DNA from: SAR202 cluster bacterium bin16
GTDB lineage: Bacteria; Chloroflexota; Dehalococcoidia; Lucifugimonadales; Australimonadaceae
DNA: 60,705 nucleotides
Reading direction: 5' to 3'
Assembly (NCBI GenBank): GCA_002238425.1
Contig: MPMJ01000019.1
Span: 1 to 60,705, forward strand
Position 1 is the stretch's first letter. Each line of letters begins with the position of its first letter. Positions 33,445 through 41,721 of the stretch are shown here, in pieces. The notes under the pieces were generated by a model. It saw nothing but the letters and a program-made list of their open reading frames with translations. It was not told the origin of the DNA and did not search any database. The position numbers were made by a program, and so were the translations under genes.

Positions 33445-34929
33445 TCAAAGCGTCGTGTCTGTGGGGTTCGTAGCTGCGAGTGTGCGTTCGAGCGAGAGTT
33501 TGTCCAACTGCAACTGAACGGGGATGGGGTACTTGCCGGTGAAGCAGGCGTCGCAGAATCCCTTGCCGGACGGATCGCCGCTGACGGCATCGTGCAGCTG
33601 ATCGACGCTCAGGTAACCGAGCGAGTCCGCGTCGATCTCTTTGCATATCTCCGGGATGGACCTGCCGGTCGCGATGAACTCGGCTTTCGTCGCCATGTCC
33701 ACGCCGAAGAAGCACGGGTCCACGATGGGCGGCGCGCAGACGCGAACGTGCACCTCCCGCGCGCCCGCCTTGCGGAGGAGCGCCACGATGCGCGGCGTGG
33801 TCGTGCCGCGGACGATGCTGTCGTCCACCACCACCACGCGCTTGCCGCTGAGCACTTCCGGCAGGGGATTGAACTTGTTGCGCACCCCGAGCTCGCGGAA
33901 CCACTGGTCAGGCTCGATGAACGTCCTGCCCATGTAGCGGTTCTTGATGAGCCCGTAGGCGAAGGGGATCCCGGACTCCTGCGCGTAGCCGATTGCGGCG
34001 GAGTTGGCCGACTCCGGTACGGGGATGACGATGTCCGCGTCCACCGGGTGTGCCCGCGCGAGCGCCATCCCCATGCGTGTCCGCGAGGTGTGCGTGAGCG
34101 AGCCGTCCAGTATCGAGTCCGGACGGGCGAAGTAGATGTGCTCGAAGACGCAGTGCGCCCTGTGGGTGTCGGGGACCTGCGACGGGATGCTCCGCAGCCC
34201 CGTGCGGCTGATGACGACGGTCTCGCCCGGCTCGATGTCGCGCACGAACTGCGCGCCGACGTGGTCCAGCGCGCAACTCTCCGAGGCGATGATCCAGCCG
34301 CTCTGCTCGATGCGCCCGATGCAGAGCGGACGCACCCCGAGCGGGTCGCGGATGCCGATCAACGTGTCCGGAGTGCAGACCGTGAGCGAGTACGCGCCCT
34401 TGAGCGTGCGCATGAGGTAGGACGTCTTCTCCTCCCAGGAGTCGCCGGGCGCCCACGCCAGCAGGTGCGTGATGACCTCCGAGTCCGTGCCGGTGGAGCA
34501 GGTGACGCCCCAGTCGTCCAGCAGACGCTGCCGCAACTCCGCGGCGTTGATGACGTTGCCGTTGTGCGCGAGCGCCAGCTCGACGCGCGGGCCCTTGGAG
34601 ACGATGGGCTGTGCGTTCAGCGGGCTGCTGGAGCCGGTCGTGGAGTAGCGCGTGTGCCCGATGGCGATGTGGCCGGGCAGCCGCTCCAGGTCCTCCTGGC
34701 GGAAGACGTTGGAGACGAGCCCCTGGTTCGTGAAGTTGCGGAGCGTCCGCCCGTCAGCGGCGGCGATGCCGGCGCTCTCCTGCCCGCGGTGCTGCAGGGC
34801 GAACAGGCCGTAGAAAGCCAGCTGTGCGGCTTCGTCGTGCGTCGATCCGGGAAGGTATGCGCCTATGACCCCGCACGCTTCGCGGGGAGCGTCGGACTCA
34901 ACGACAGGCAACCTGCGGCCTATTGCCAA
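33445..34929 (-). CDS. purF: Amidophosphoribosyltransferase
   Basis: First committed enzyme of purine synthesis, using glutamine and PRPP. The catalytic cysteine is Cys19 (APREACGVIGAYLP), so an 18-residue propeptide would be removed, as in the B. subtilis type. GQESAGIAAADG and the PRPP loop VVVVDDSIVRGTT are present, and cysteines in GKGFCDACFTGKYPIP fit the 4Fe-4S cluster. Start is TTG at 34929 with GGAGCGAGG upstream. Length 494 is normal. Confidence 0.95.
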   Translation of the reverse strand: MAIGRRLPVVESDAPREACGVIGAYLPGSTHDEAAQLAFYGLFALQHRGQESAGIAAADGRTLRNFTNQGLVSNVFRQEDLERLPGHIAIGHTRYSTTGSSSPLNAQPIVSKGPRVELALAHNGNVINAAELRQRLLDDWGVTCSTGTDSEVITHLLAWAPGDSWEEKTSYLMRTLKGAYSLTVCTPDTLIGIRDPLGVRPLCIGRIEQSGWIIASESCALDHVGAQFVRDIEPGETVVISRTGLRSIPSQVPDTHRAHCVFEHIYFARPDSILDGSLTHTSRTRMGMALARAHPVDADIVIPVPESANSAAIGYAQESGIPFAYGLIKNRYMGRTFIEPDQWFRELGVRNKFNPLPEVLSGKRVVVVDDSIVRGTTTPRIVALLRKAGAREVHVRVCAPPIVDPCFFGVDMATKAEFIATGRSIPEICKEIDADSLGYLSVDQLHDAVSGDPSGKGFCDACFTGKYPIPVQLQLDKLSLERTLAATNPTDTTL

Positions 34930-34989
34930 GAGAGCCTCGCTCCGGGGTCAGGACTGGTGACTGGATGTTAACCGTTGACGGTCAAACAG

Positions 34990-35025
34990 GCAAACCGGCG
35001 CATCGGGAGTTTTGGGCCGGTTTGC
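34990..35025 (-). terminator. Hairpin after the double isochorismatase gene
   Basis: A perfect 10-bp stem (GCAAACCGGC / GCCGGTTTGC) with a 16-nt loop, 18 nt past the stop of the upstream minus-strand gene, followed on that strand by CTGTTTGACC. It could end that transcript before purF. The long loop and short T-tract limit confidence. Confidence 0.45.
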
Positions 35026-35042
35026 TGGCTCGCCGCCGACGG

Positions 35043-36251
35043 CTACAGGTTCGCCAGCACCTCGGCCGTCGGCTGCACCGAGCACCACTCCGCGAGCGAG
35101 GGGAGGTCGGGCGAGTCGGGCGGGTACGTGGCGTCGGCGATGACCGTGATGTCGTAGCCGAGCGCAACGCCGTCCAGCGCCGTCGCCCAGACGCAGCCGG
35201 TCACGGCCCCGCCGGTCATGATGAGGCGGCGGGCGTTCAGGTTCCGCAGGATGCGGTGCAGCGGGGTGTAGCCGAAACCGCTGCCGCCCTTCTTCTCCAC
35301 CACGTAGTCGTCCTCTTCCGGTCGCAGTTCGTCCACCATCTCAGCGCCCCAAGTGCCGTAGGCGCAGTGCGTCACGCCCGGTGGGAGCGTGCGTGCGCGC
35401 CGGTGCGTCCTGCTGTGCACGTCGTCCGAGTTGTCCTGACGACGAACCACCCGCACGTAGACGACGGGCCAGCCGCGCTCGCGCATCGCCGCGCTCAGCT
35501 GTTGCGTATTCTCGGTGATGCTCACCCGCTTCTCCTCCGGCATCGGGTCGCTGAGGCCGTAGAGGACGTGCGGACGCTCCGCGTTCATGAAGTCGTTCTG
35601 CATGTCCACGAGCACCATCGCGAAGTCGGGGCCGGGCCGCGGTGCCGGCGGCGTGGCGGTAGCAGCGGCGTAGACGTCTTCCGCGAGCACGACCTCTGCC
35701 TGCTTGCGAGGCGCGTGCAGCTTTGCGGCGTTGGGCGGGTACAGCGCATCCTCGACGACGAACTGCTCGTACCCCAATCGCCCTCCGGTGCGGGCGGTCT
35801 CGGCGATGGTGTCTGTCACCCCGCCCCCGACGACGATGCACTGGGTGACGCCGAGGTTCGTGAGAAGGCGATCGAGGTGCGTGTTGTCGTATGCGCTGTG
35901 CCCCTTCTTGACGACGACGTAGTCGTCCGGCGCAGCGTCCATGCCGTCCATGAGCCCTGCGCCCCACGAACCCTCGATGAAGAACGGCCCCGTCTCCTCG
36001 AGTCGGCGCTCCAGCCAGAGAGGCGCGTAGGTGCTGTCGGCGAAGTCGGGCCGTAGGCTGGTCTTCACCCACACGATGGGCCTGCCCGCCTCGCGCATGA
36101 GGTCGATGAGTCCGCCCCACGTGTCCACGAGACGCGCCACTTCGGTAGCCTCGGGCGCCTGCCCTGCGCGCCCCAGCGCGCCATCCGGATGGAGGGCGTC
36201 GCGTTGCACGTCGACCAGCAGCAGCGCAGCGTTATCGAGGACGATCTGCAT
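35043..36251 (-). CDS. Tandem isochorismatase-family hydrolase (first domain lacks the Cys)
   Basis: A 402-residue protein with two cysteine-hydrolase domains. Domain 1 (about 1-190) has LLLVDVQRD (Asp14) and VVVKKGHSAYDNTHL (Lys), but its third motif reads GGGVTDTIAETARTG, with Thr where the catalytic Cys belongs. Domain 2 (about 205-402) has VLVDMQNDF, VVEKKGGSGFGYTPL and GGAVTGCVWATALDG, so the Asp-Lys-Cys triad is complete. Substrates in this family range from isochorismate to nicotinamide and carbamates, and cannot be fixed here. The nearby NAPRTase-like gene makes nicotinamide hydrolysis a possibility. Confidence 0.85.
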   Translation of the reverse strand: MQIVLDNAALLLVDVQRDALHPDGALGRAGQAPEATEVARLVDTWGGLIDLMREAGRPIVWVKTSLRPDFADSTYAPLWLERRLEETGPFFIEGSWGAGLMDGMDAAPDDYVVVKKGHSAYDNTHLDRLLTNLGVTQCIVVGGGVTDTIAETARTGGRLGYEQFVVEDALYPPNAAKLHAPRKQAEVVLAEDVYAAATATPPAPRPGPDFAMVLVDMQNDFMNAERPHVLYGLSDPMPEEKRVSITENTQQLSAAMRERGWPVVYVRVVRRQDNSDDVHSRTHRRARTLPPGVTHCAYGTWGAEMVDELRPEEDDYVVEKKGGSGFGYTPLHRILRNLNARRLIMTGGAVTGCVWATALDGVALGYDITVIADATYPPDSPDLPSLAEWCSVQPTAEVLANL

Positions 36252-36318
36252 CTCCCACCTCCTCGCACCGTGAGGGTGTCGCGGCCATCATAGGGGCGCA
36301 GCCGCACCGGCTCAAGCG

Positions 36319-37500
36319 CTACCCTCTCGGTGCCGGGCCGAGCACCCGGTACTTCTTGTCCGCGGTGCGCTCGGCTATGGGCAGCACCTCCACGACCACC
36401 CGCGAGAGCCCGACGACCTCGCCGTCCGCGTCGAAACTGTAGTCGTCGCCGATGGCCCCGCTCCAGGTGATGCCGTACATGCAGTCGCGGAAGCCGTCCG
36501 CGTCCTGGTCGTCGCCGGTCTGCCTGAGGCATTCGGTGGTGATGTAGACGTCGTCGTACGCGGAGCCCAGGTGCCACGGCAGCGTCACGTAATCGTAGCG
36601 CTCCCTGAAGTTGGCCAGCACCTCCTGCGCCTTCTCGTTGGCCGGGTCCAGGTCGGCGGTGATGGCTTTCATGCCGGTTGCTGCGTCGCCCGCGATGTCG
36701 AGGGCGGTCGTCCCCACCGCTATCGTCTCCGCGTAGATAGGCCCTTCGTAGCCCAACTCCCGGGCCTGCTTCATGATGGTGCCCGCCGAGAACTCGGACT
36801 GGGGCGCGATATGGAGCGCGTCGGGGCCGGCCTCGAACAGCTTCGTCAGTTGGGTCCTGAAGTCGGCGACGTCGGACCCGTACGCCTCCGCCGCTACGAC
36901 ACTCCCGCCGCGCTGTTCGAATTGGGCGACCGACGTGCGCCGTATACCCTCGGCGTAGTCGGTTGCCTCGGTGATGGTGGCGAGTGTGCGTATCCCGTCA
37001 GCCCAGAGCGTGTTGCCGGTGGCGATACCCACTTCGATGTCGCTGATCTGTGTGCGGAAGATGTAGTCGCCCGCGTTGGCGATGTCCGGGTTGCTCGCCA
37101 GCCCGGAGAAAAGGATCACCCCGTCGGCCTCTGCCAGCGGCGCAACGCCAAGCATGGCGGAGCTGCACGAGGTGCCAAGGATGATCTTCACACCGTCCAC
37201 GTCCGTGAGCTTGTGGTAGGCGGCGATGGCGTCGGCGGCGTTGCACTTGGAGTCCTCGATGACGAACTCCAGCATGCGCCCGTCGATGCCGCCCGCGGCG
37301 TTGATCTCGTCCGCGGCCATCTGCTTGGACTGGTTCGCGACTGTGCCGTACGTCTCGCCGGCGCCCGTCAGCGACTCCATCACGCCGATCCTGAACGGCT
37401 CGTCCTGGCCGTCGTCGCTGTCGCCGCAGGCGACGATTCCCAGCGCAAGGACGGGCAGCAGGCAGAGAATGAGGAACAGCTGACGCACGGGGTTGCTCAA
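36319..37500 (-). CDS. Branched-chain amino acid-type ABC substrate-binding lipoprotein
   Basis: A 393-residue periplasmic-binding-fold (LivJ/K type I) lipoprotein. The signal helix ends in LGIVAC (lipobox), then FRIGVMESLTGAGETYG, AADEINAAGGIDGRMLEFVI and IILGTSCSSAMLGVAPLAE. The TTG at 37500 was chosen because GGAGGT lies 6 nt upstream and the signal peptide starts right there; the upstream ATG would precede it by 25 residues. No permease or ATPase genes lie beside it, so it is an orphan or sensor-like subunit. The ligand is unknown. Confidence 0.88.
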   Translation of the reverse strand: MSNPVRQLFLILCLLPVLALGIVACGDSDDGQDEPFRIGVMESLTGAGETYGTVANQSKQMAADEINAAGGIDGRMLEFVIEDSKCNAADAIAAYHKLTDVDGVKIILGTSCSSAMLGVAPLAEADGVILFSGLASNPDIANAGDYIFRTQISDIEVGIATGNTLWADGIRTLATITEATDYAEGIRRTSVAQFEQRGGSVVAAEAYGSDVADFRTQLTKLFEAGPDALHIAPQSEFSAGTIMKQARELGYEGPIYAETIAVGTTALDIAGDAATGMKAITADLDPANEKAQEVLANFRERYDYVTLPWHLGSAYDDVYITTECLRQTGDDQDADGFRDCMYGITWSGAIGDDYSFDADGEVVGLSRVVVEVLPIAERTADKKYRVLGPAPRG

Positions 37501-37679
37501 GAGGGGACCTCCGAAGTTCCGGGTTGGGATGGCTGCGAGTGTAGCATGAGGCTCTGCTGCCTCCATCCGGCGCATCCTGTCCTCGCTGTGGGGTAGTGAG
37601 GTAGTTTGAATCCCCGAGTGATTACTCGTAAGGGGGGCATGAGGCTAGTGTGGCTGAGCCGCGCCGAGTGCTGCCTTTC

Positions 37680-38090
37680 CTACGAGGACAGCATCGATTC
37701 CAACATCCATCGAGTCAGTGTTTCAATCGTGATTTCCTTGCTGTGAAGGGTCATAGTGCACTTATCGTGCGCCGAATCCCACGTGACTTCGACGACTACC
37801 CTCTCCCATCTGATGAAGGTCCCATGGGGGTCTATTATGTTGCGGTGGGCCACGAACAGATCGTGGGTTGGTACGTGGGAACAGTAGGCTCGGTGCAAGT
37901 CGTTCTGATAGACGCGGATGCCCTCGAACCCTTTGTCGTCCCACGCGCGCGCTGTGCGATAGTGAGGCGCCTCGCTGCTGTTGTTGGTATTCCAGATGCT
38001 GATGGTCTTCCGTACCTCGCTCTCAATGTCATTGAAGACCTTCAGGCTGTCGCAGTCCAACCGCCTCTCAATCCAGTGTCCTTCAGTCAT
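37680..38090 (-). CDS. Hypothetical protein (island)
   Basis: A 136-residue soluble protein, not recognised, with mixed alpha/beta character (IRVYQNDLHRAYCSHVPTHD, RWERVVVEVTWDSAHDK). AAGGAGG lies 7 nt before the ATG, strong evidence of translation. Codon third positions are less GC-rich than in the flanking housekeeping genes. Last gene of a minus-strand run of small island genes. Confidence 0.7.
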   Translation of the reverse strand: MTEGHWIERRLDCDSLKVFNDIESEVRKTISIWNTNNSSEAPHYRTARAWDDKGFEGIRVYQNDLHRAYCSHVPTHDLFVAHRNIIDPHGTFIRWERVVVEVTWDSAHDKCTMTLHSKEITIETLTRWMLESMLSS

Positions 38091-38243
38091 GCTTGTTCCT
38101 CCTTACGGGATTTCAAGTCGCAGAATACCGCGCGACGGATTCGGTTACGCGAGCTCATGCGCCATTCCCGATGGCCAACTCGCAGGCCACGCCCGCCACT
38201 ACCAGAAGCGGGTAATGCCTCAGTTGATTACGAGTGAAGTGCG

Positions 38244-38633
38244 TCAGTTTGGATGCTGGGGAGTGGTCGGCGTCATCGCCTGCGATTCCCCCAACAATAG
38301 CAGCGGCACCACCATCAGTGGAACCGCGACAAGCGCTCCAATCCCCCATACCAACAGCCAATTGGTCGTCACCCACTGAGATTTCTTGCGGTGATTCTCA
38401 GCGCAGTCTCGCAGCATCACGTAGGGCGGGGCGACCACCAGGGCCATACCGCAGAGGATCGCCATCATACCGAAAATCCCAAAGGCGCTACCCGTCGGGT
38501 TCCCCACCACTTCGACGGTTACTCCGCCCACCACCCCAGCCACCATGTAGGGAATGGGCTTGCTGGCGACGAGCATCACGTGCGCCAGAACATCACGAAA
38601 ACTGACATCTTCACTCTGGTCGTCACGTTCCAA
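38244..38633 (-). CDS. Hypothetical membrane protein (island)
   Basis: A 129-residue protein with about three membrane segments (about 27-44, 48-72 and 92-113: VAGVVGGVTVEVVG, FGIFGMMAILCGMALVVAPP, LLVWGIGALVAVPLMVVPLLLL). The TTG start at 38633 has GGAGGGGG 4-5 nt upstream. No family recognised. Its first codons overlap the tiny 25-residue gene just upstream, suggesting coupled translation. Confidence 0.65.
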   Translation of the reverse strand: MERDDQSEDVSFRDVLAHVMLVASKPIPYMVAGVVGGVTVEVVGNPTGSAFGIFGMMAILCGMALVVAPPYVMLRDCAENHRKKSQWVTTNWLLVWGIGALVAVPLMVVPLLLLGESQAMTPTTPQHPN

Positions 38634-38700
38634 GGTTCCCCCTCCATGCGTACGGGAATCGCCTCAACGTCAGAAACCACCCTGTCTTGCTGGTCTTCAT
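38623..38700 (-). CDS. Tiny 25-residue open frame with strong ribosome site
   Basis: AGGAGGAG lies 3-4 nt before an ATG opening a 25-codon frame (MKTSKTGWFLTLRRFPYAWR...). Its stop lies 11 bases inside the next gene, so it may be a leader or coupling peptide. The product is basic with a few aromatics and has no known relative. Evidence is limited to the ribosome site and the overlap. Confidence 0.4.
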   Translation of the reverse strand: MKTSKTGWFLTLRRFPYAWRGNLGT

Positions 38701-38723
38701 GTTCTCCTCCTGATTTCAACCGC

Positions 38724-38894
38724 TCATCGAGGCATGGTGATACCCCGCACGACGACGGCGGCGCACTCCACGACGAGCACTGCTTCGTAGAGCTCGAACG
38801 GCCAGTTCTGCAAGCGGGCTACGAGCAGCGTGAAGAGCGCCGCCGTCACGAACAGCACGACACACTCGATGCTCCGACGGGTGTTGAATCCCAT
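38724..38894 (-). CDS. Small membrane protein, intact copy of a duplicated gene
   Basis: A 56-residue protein MGFNTRRSIECVVLFVTAAL... with one clear transmembrane helix (about 11-27), then QNWPFELYEAVLVVECAAVV, probably a second helix. A second copy at 40363-40572 on the other strand keeps the reading frame and most residues, with many synonymous changes, showing past selection on the protein. No strong Shine-Dalgarno was seen. Function unknown. Confidence 0.6.
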   Translation of the reverse strand: MGFNTRRSIECVVLFVTAALFTLLVARLQNWPFELYEAVLVVECAAVVVRGITMPR

Positions 38895-38948
38895 TCGGGC
38901 ACCATACAGAGGTTTGACAGCACTCTCTAGCCCGCGTAGGGTGCGCTG

Positions 38949-39075
38949 CGTTGACAGTCTCCGGCTCGTTCACCGCCCTCCCAGTGAACCCAACAAAGAG
39001 GGTGGAGGCCAACACCGCTCGCAGCGGTAGGGCAATATGCCCTCTTGTTGGCCTCTGGTGCGGGGACTGTCAACG
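38949..39075. other. Multi-branched 127-nt palindromic element
   Basis: Arms at 38949-38963 and 39061-39075 pair in 14 of 15 positions. Inside are a hairpin GTTCAC (38968-38973) / GTGAAC (38984-38989) and a 10-bp stem GAGGCCAACA (39005-39014) / TGTTGGCCTC (39046-39055). That stem encloses two more hairpins: CCGCT-CGC-AGCGG (39015-39027) and AGGGC-AATAT-GCCCT (39029-39043). An alternative pairing AACAAAGAGGG / CCCTCTTGTT (38991-39002 with 39041-39050, one bulge) competes with the 10-bp stem. It lies in the divergent gap between the 56-residue gene and the lipoprotein gene. Structured RNA, or a DNA site for a recombinase or replication protein, are both possible. Confidence 0.55.
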
Positions 39076-39153
39076 AGTACCTACACAACGCGGGCAAGAG
39101 GGCACCTTATTGGTTCTTCCTACACAGCCCCCCCCCGCTGGGGAGCATGCAGT

Positions 39154-40356
39154 ATGGGATGGAGTTCCAGTATTGCTGCCGTATTCATGCTCGTCGTGGG
39201 GTTGGCCTGTTCATCGCCACCGCCACCAACGCCAACCATCTCGGTCTATGAGGTTTACCCTGCCGCCGTTGCAGACCTACTTCCGCAGGATGTCTACAAC
39301 TGCACCTATGACCGCGAGACTGCCCGCCTAGACAGGCTCTCGCCTGAGGAACGGGCCACCCAGGAAGCCCAGATGGCCGAAGGCATGCTGGACGAGTGGT
39401 ATGCCACGCTCCACACGCAGGGGCTTTCCTGTTGGGCCTTGTACGCATCCGATGCGGAATACGTGCGGTTCATGGATTCGACAGGTGGAACCATGCTGTT
39501 CCTGCCATCCTGGCAGCTCTGCATCGAGGATGCGATGGGGCTGCTGGAAGGCGTGGTGGCAACGGTGGTCTACGCGAGACTGGGGGACCTCTCCGTATTC
39601 TCCGCCGAGGCGCTGCGATGCCTCCCAAGCCCCACCGCGACTCCCCCACCGACAGCGACACCCCAACCGTTTCCGACACCTATTCAAAGGCCAACGCCAA
39701 TACCCACACTCCCGCCGCTGGTGTTCGATCTAGAGCCGACCTTCACTCCGATATCGACTCCGACTCCATTCCTCCTCGACATCCAGGTGGTTCCCCCACT
39801 ACCCACCCCTAGATTCACGCCTGCGCCCACGCCAGCCTCCACCGGGCCGATCCTTGTCACGCCGAACCCGCTTCCCACGCCTACTGTGAGCGCACCTACA
39901 CCGACTGCGCCGGTCACAGTAAATCAGCAGTGGAGCGATCGCTGGATCGAGTTCTTGGTCGAGCCTCACGTCTGCAATGGCATTCTGGAGTTCAGGGGGC
40001 GCGCTGTGGATGGCAGCAGGGTTGAGTACGAGGCCAGCAGGTACGTCCCATTCACCCTCTACGAGGAGGTCGACCTACAGTCGTCATTTGAAGCGTGGGT
40101 GCGACCTGCGGTTCCTCCGATAGCGTCGTACCTGAAGCCCGCGCCGCCCGGAACGTCCTACCCGGGCCTGCCTCGCCACCAGATCATCGCCGACATCCTC
40201 TCGACGCCGCCTAGTGGAGAGTTCCATCTGAGGGCCGACTACCCGGCGTGGTTACCGGACCCTGAGAACGTGGCGCTCGGTGTTTGGGGGTCTCGCCCTG
40301 AACACGAAGTGGACGCGCTGCGGCTCATCGAAGTCGAGGAGTGCGCTACTGGATGA
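39154..40356 (+). CDS. Thr/Pro-rich hypothetical lipoprotein (island)
   Basis: A 400-residue protein. The signal helix MGWSSSIAAVFMLVVGLACS ends in a lipobox (GLAC, Cys19). The N-terminal domain (about 30-160) has several Cys (NCTYD, GLSCWALY, LCIEDAM). Next comes a long linker of Pro-Thr repeats (about 165-290), then a C-terminal domain (about 295-400, beta-rich, ending IEVEECATG). The linker resembles those in the redox lipoproteins at 11-14 kb. GGGAG precedes the ATG by about 9 nt. No family recognised. Confidence 0.65.
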   Translation: MGWSSSIAAVFMLVVGLACSSPPPPTPTISVYEVYPAAVADLLPQDVYNCTYDRETARLDRLSPEERATQEAQMAEGMLDEWYATLHTQGLSCWALYASDAEYVRFMDSTGGTMLFLPSWQLCIEDAMGLLEGVVATVVYARLGDLSVFSAEALRCLPSPTATPPPTATPQPFPTPIQRPTPIPTLPPLVFDLEPTFTPISTPTPFLLDIQVVPPLPTPRFTPAPTPASTGPILVTPNPLPTPTVSAPTPTAPVTVNQQWSDRWIEFLVEPHVCNGILEFRGRAVDGSRVEYEASRYVPFTLYEEVDLQSSFEAWVRPAVPPIASYLKPAPPGTSYPGLPRHQIIADILSTPPSGEFHLRADYPAWLPDPENVALGVWGSRPEHEVDALRLIEVEECATG

Positions 40357-40362
40357 ATCCTC

Positions 40363-40572
40363 ATGGGATTCAACCCCCGCAAAAGCATCGAGTGCGTCGT
40401 GCTCTTTGTGACGGCGGCACTCTTCACGTTGCTGGTTGCCCGTATACAGGGTTGACCGTTCGCATTCTACGAGGTTGTGCTCGTCCTGGAGTGCGCTTTC
40501 ATCGTCCTGCGGAGCCACACCGCAACGACCCCCCGACAGACGATGATGCCTGGGAAGGCTGTAGCGGGCTGA
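40363..40572 (+). pseudogene. Second copy of the 56-residue membrane gene, interrupted by TGA
   Basis: Reads MGFNPRKSIECVVLFVTAAL...LLVARIQG, then TGA at 40453-40455, then PFAFYEVVLVLECAFIVLRS in the same frame to a stop at 40570-40572. The TGA sits where the intact copy has TGG (Trp31). A 30-residue peptide or a dead gene are the likely outcomes. It follows the lipoprotein stop by 6 nt. Selenocysteine is unlikely since the aligned residue is Trp. Confidence 0.6.
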
Positions 40573-40708
40573 TTCGCCGCCCGCTATTTGCGCTCCTGAC
40601 CGGTAGGAGCGGTAACCACAGGTCTCGCGTCAGGTAGAGTGCGCCGCCCATGAGGCTCGCCAATAGCAGCGGGACCAGCACCCTGATGATGTTATCGAGG
40701 AGCCTCAT
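40499..40708 (-). CDS. Possible small membrane protein
   Basis: A 69-residue frame starting MRLLDNIIRVLVPLLLASLM with one good transmembrane helix. It overlaps the broken gene on the other strand and has no clear ribosome site; its C-terminal half looks non-coding. The remaining bases to 40800 hold nothing else recognisable. Confidence 0.3.
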   Translation of the reverse strand: MRLLDNIIRVLVPLLLASLMGGALYLTRDLWLPLLPVRSANSGRRISPLQPSQASSSVGGSLRCGSAGR

Positions 40709-40800
40709 CAGCGGCTCATGGGATGCCCACTCGGGGAGCCTTTCACCCGCCGTCGCTGAACTGAGGGTGCTACGTACTCTCCTTCGAGACGATCAAGCCT

Positions 40801-41721
40801 TCAATTGAAGCCAAATGTTCTTGAAGTCTTCTCTAGCCAGAACTGCTGCCATGTCTGGGAGTTCTCGGTTATTTCCTTGACTGACTGTGCAACGAAGGAC
40901 TCTCGTTCGTCGGTCACATCGAAGTCATACACCTGGAATGCAAGCCTTTCGCTATGGGTTCGGAGCAACGATAGAGCTTCCCTCCCCCGCGACCTCGAGT
41001 GCTCGACCACGACCCTCAGGTTGTCTGCCGGTGATTGTCGTTGAGCATCCAGAGCAAGCGTGGCTAGGTGATTGGCCTTTGTCATCGGTTCCTGCACATC
41101 AAGATTAGCAGTGACCACGTAGACGTGTTGCTGGGCCACCGATAGAGGTTCTTCGGCTGGCTTATCTGTCCACCAGTGAAAGTCAACTGGCCAACTGGCA
41201 CCGCTGGTACCTCTGAGCTCGTAGGAATCTTCTACCAAAGCCATAATGTTGCGCGATTCATATTCACGCTTGATGCGGGTGCGCAATCGGCTTCCACCAC
41301 GATGCCTTATGCGATTCGGATCCACACGGATGAACGGGGTCGCAGTCACCATAGTCACGATGACCTTAGCCAAATCCATGACGCTATCTAGCAGACGGTC
41401 TCCCCCGGCATTGAGGATAACAGTGCCCCGATTGTAGTCGAGTTCAGCTCCGTAAGATTCGGCGACATCCCGGAGCAGCTTAAACGCCGGGGTGTTCAGC
41501 GTATGCTGACCTAGCGTGAATAGGTGGCCAGCTATAGTGCTTGTGTCATCTATCCGAAAACGATCACCATCAGGGTCAACAATAACGTGTATAGGGTCTC
41601 CGTCGCCGTCCAAGAACGGTGTGCGTATAGCACATCCACCATTGCGAGTGGGTTTCACGTCCACCTTTGACGTAAGATGCTGAATCAGTTGCTCCTTCAG
41701 GTCTGCGCAATCTGCATTCAT
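40801..41721 (-). CDS. DUF1828-like protein (island)
   Basis: A 306-residue protein. The N half (about 1-95: CAIRTPFLDGDGDPIHVIVD, RFRIDDTSTIAGHLFTLGQH, AESYGAELDYNRGTVIL) has the layout of DUF1828; the C half may be DUF1829-like (DLDVQEPMTKANHLATLALD). Function of these domains is not established; they occur sporadically, often in variable genome regions. The ATG overlaps the stop of the upstream gene (ATGA), so the two form a unit. Codon use is clearly less GC-rich than neighbours. Confidence 0.65.
   Translation of the reverse strand: MNADCADLKEQLIQHLTSKVDVKPTRNGGCAIRTPFLDGDGDPIHVIVDPDGDRFRIDDTSTIAGHLFTLGQHTLNTPAFKLLRDVAESYGAELDYNRGTVILNAGGDRLLDSVMDLAKVIVTMVTATPFIRVDPNRIRHRGGSRLRTRIKREYESRNIMALVEDSYELRGTSGASWPVDFHWWTDKPAEEPLSVAQQHVYVVTANLDVQEPMTKANHLATLALDAQRQSPADNLRVVVEHSRSRGREALSLLRTHSERLAFQVYDFDVTDERESFVAQSVKEITENSQTWQQFWLEKTSRTFGFN

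Noticed and set aside
38830-39030. A 66-codon plus-strand frame overlapping the 56-residue gene
   Set aside because: It is the antisense of the intact membrane gene and then runs into the palindrome; the same antisense arises at the second copy, so the resemblance between the two shadow frames only reflects the duplication.
39005-39055. Integron attC site
   Set aside because: The AAC...GTT cores do not fit RYYYAAC/GTTRRRY, the two inner hairpins do not match the attC fold, and no integrase is present.
39100-40350. CRISPR-like repetition in the Thr/Pro-rich lipoprotein gene
   Set aside because: The repetition is codon-level (ACX CCX) in an open frame, with no regular repeat-spacer spacing; no CRISPR array was found anywhere.
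40453-40455. In-frame TGA in the second 56-residue gene copy as a second selenocysteine
   Set aside because: The intact copy has Trp (TGG) at this position, not Cys, and no redox motif surrounds it; a nonsense mutation explains it.
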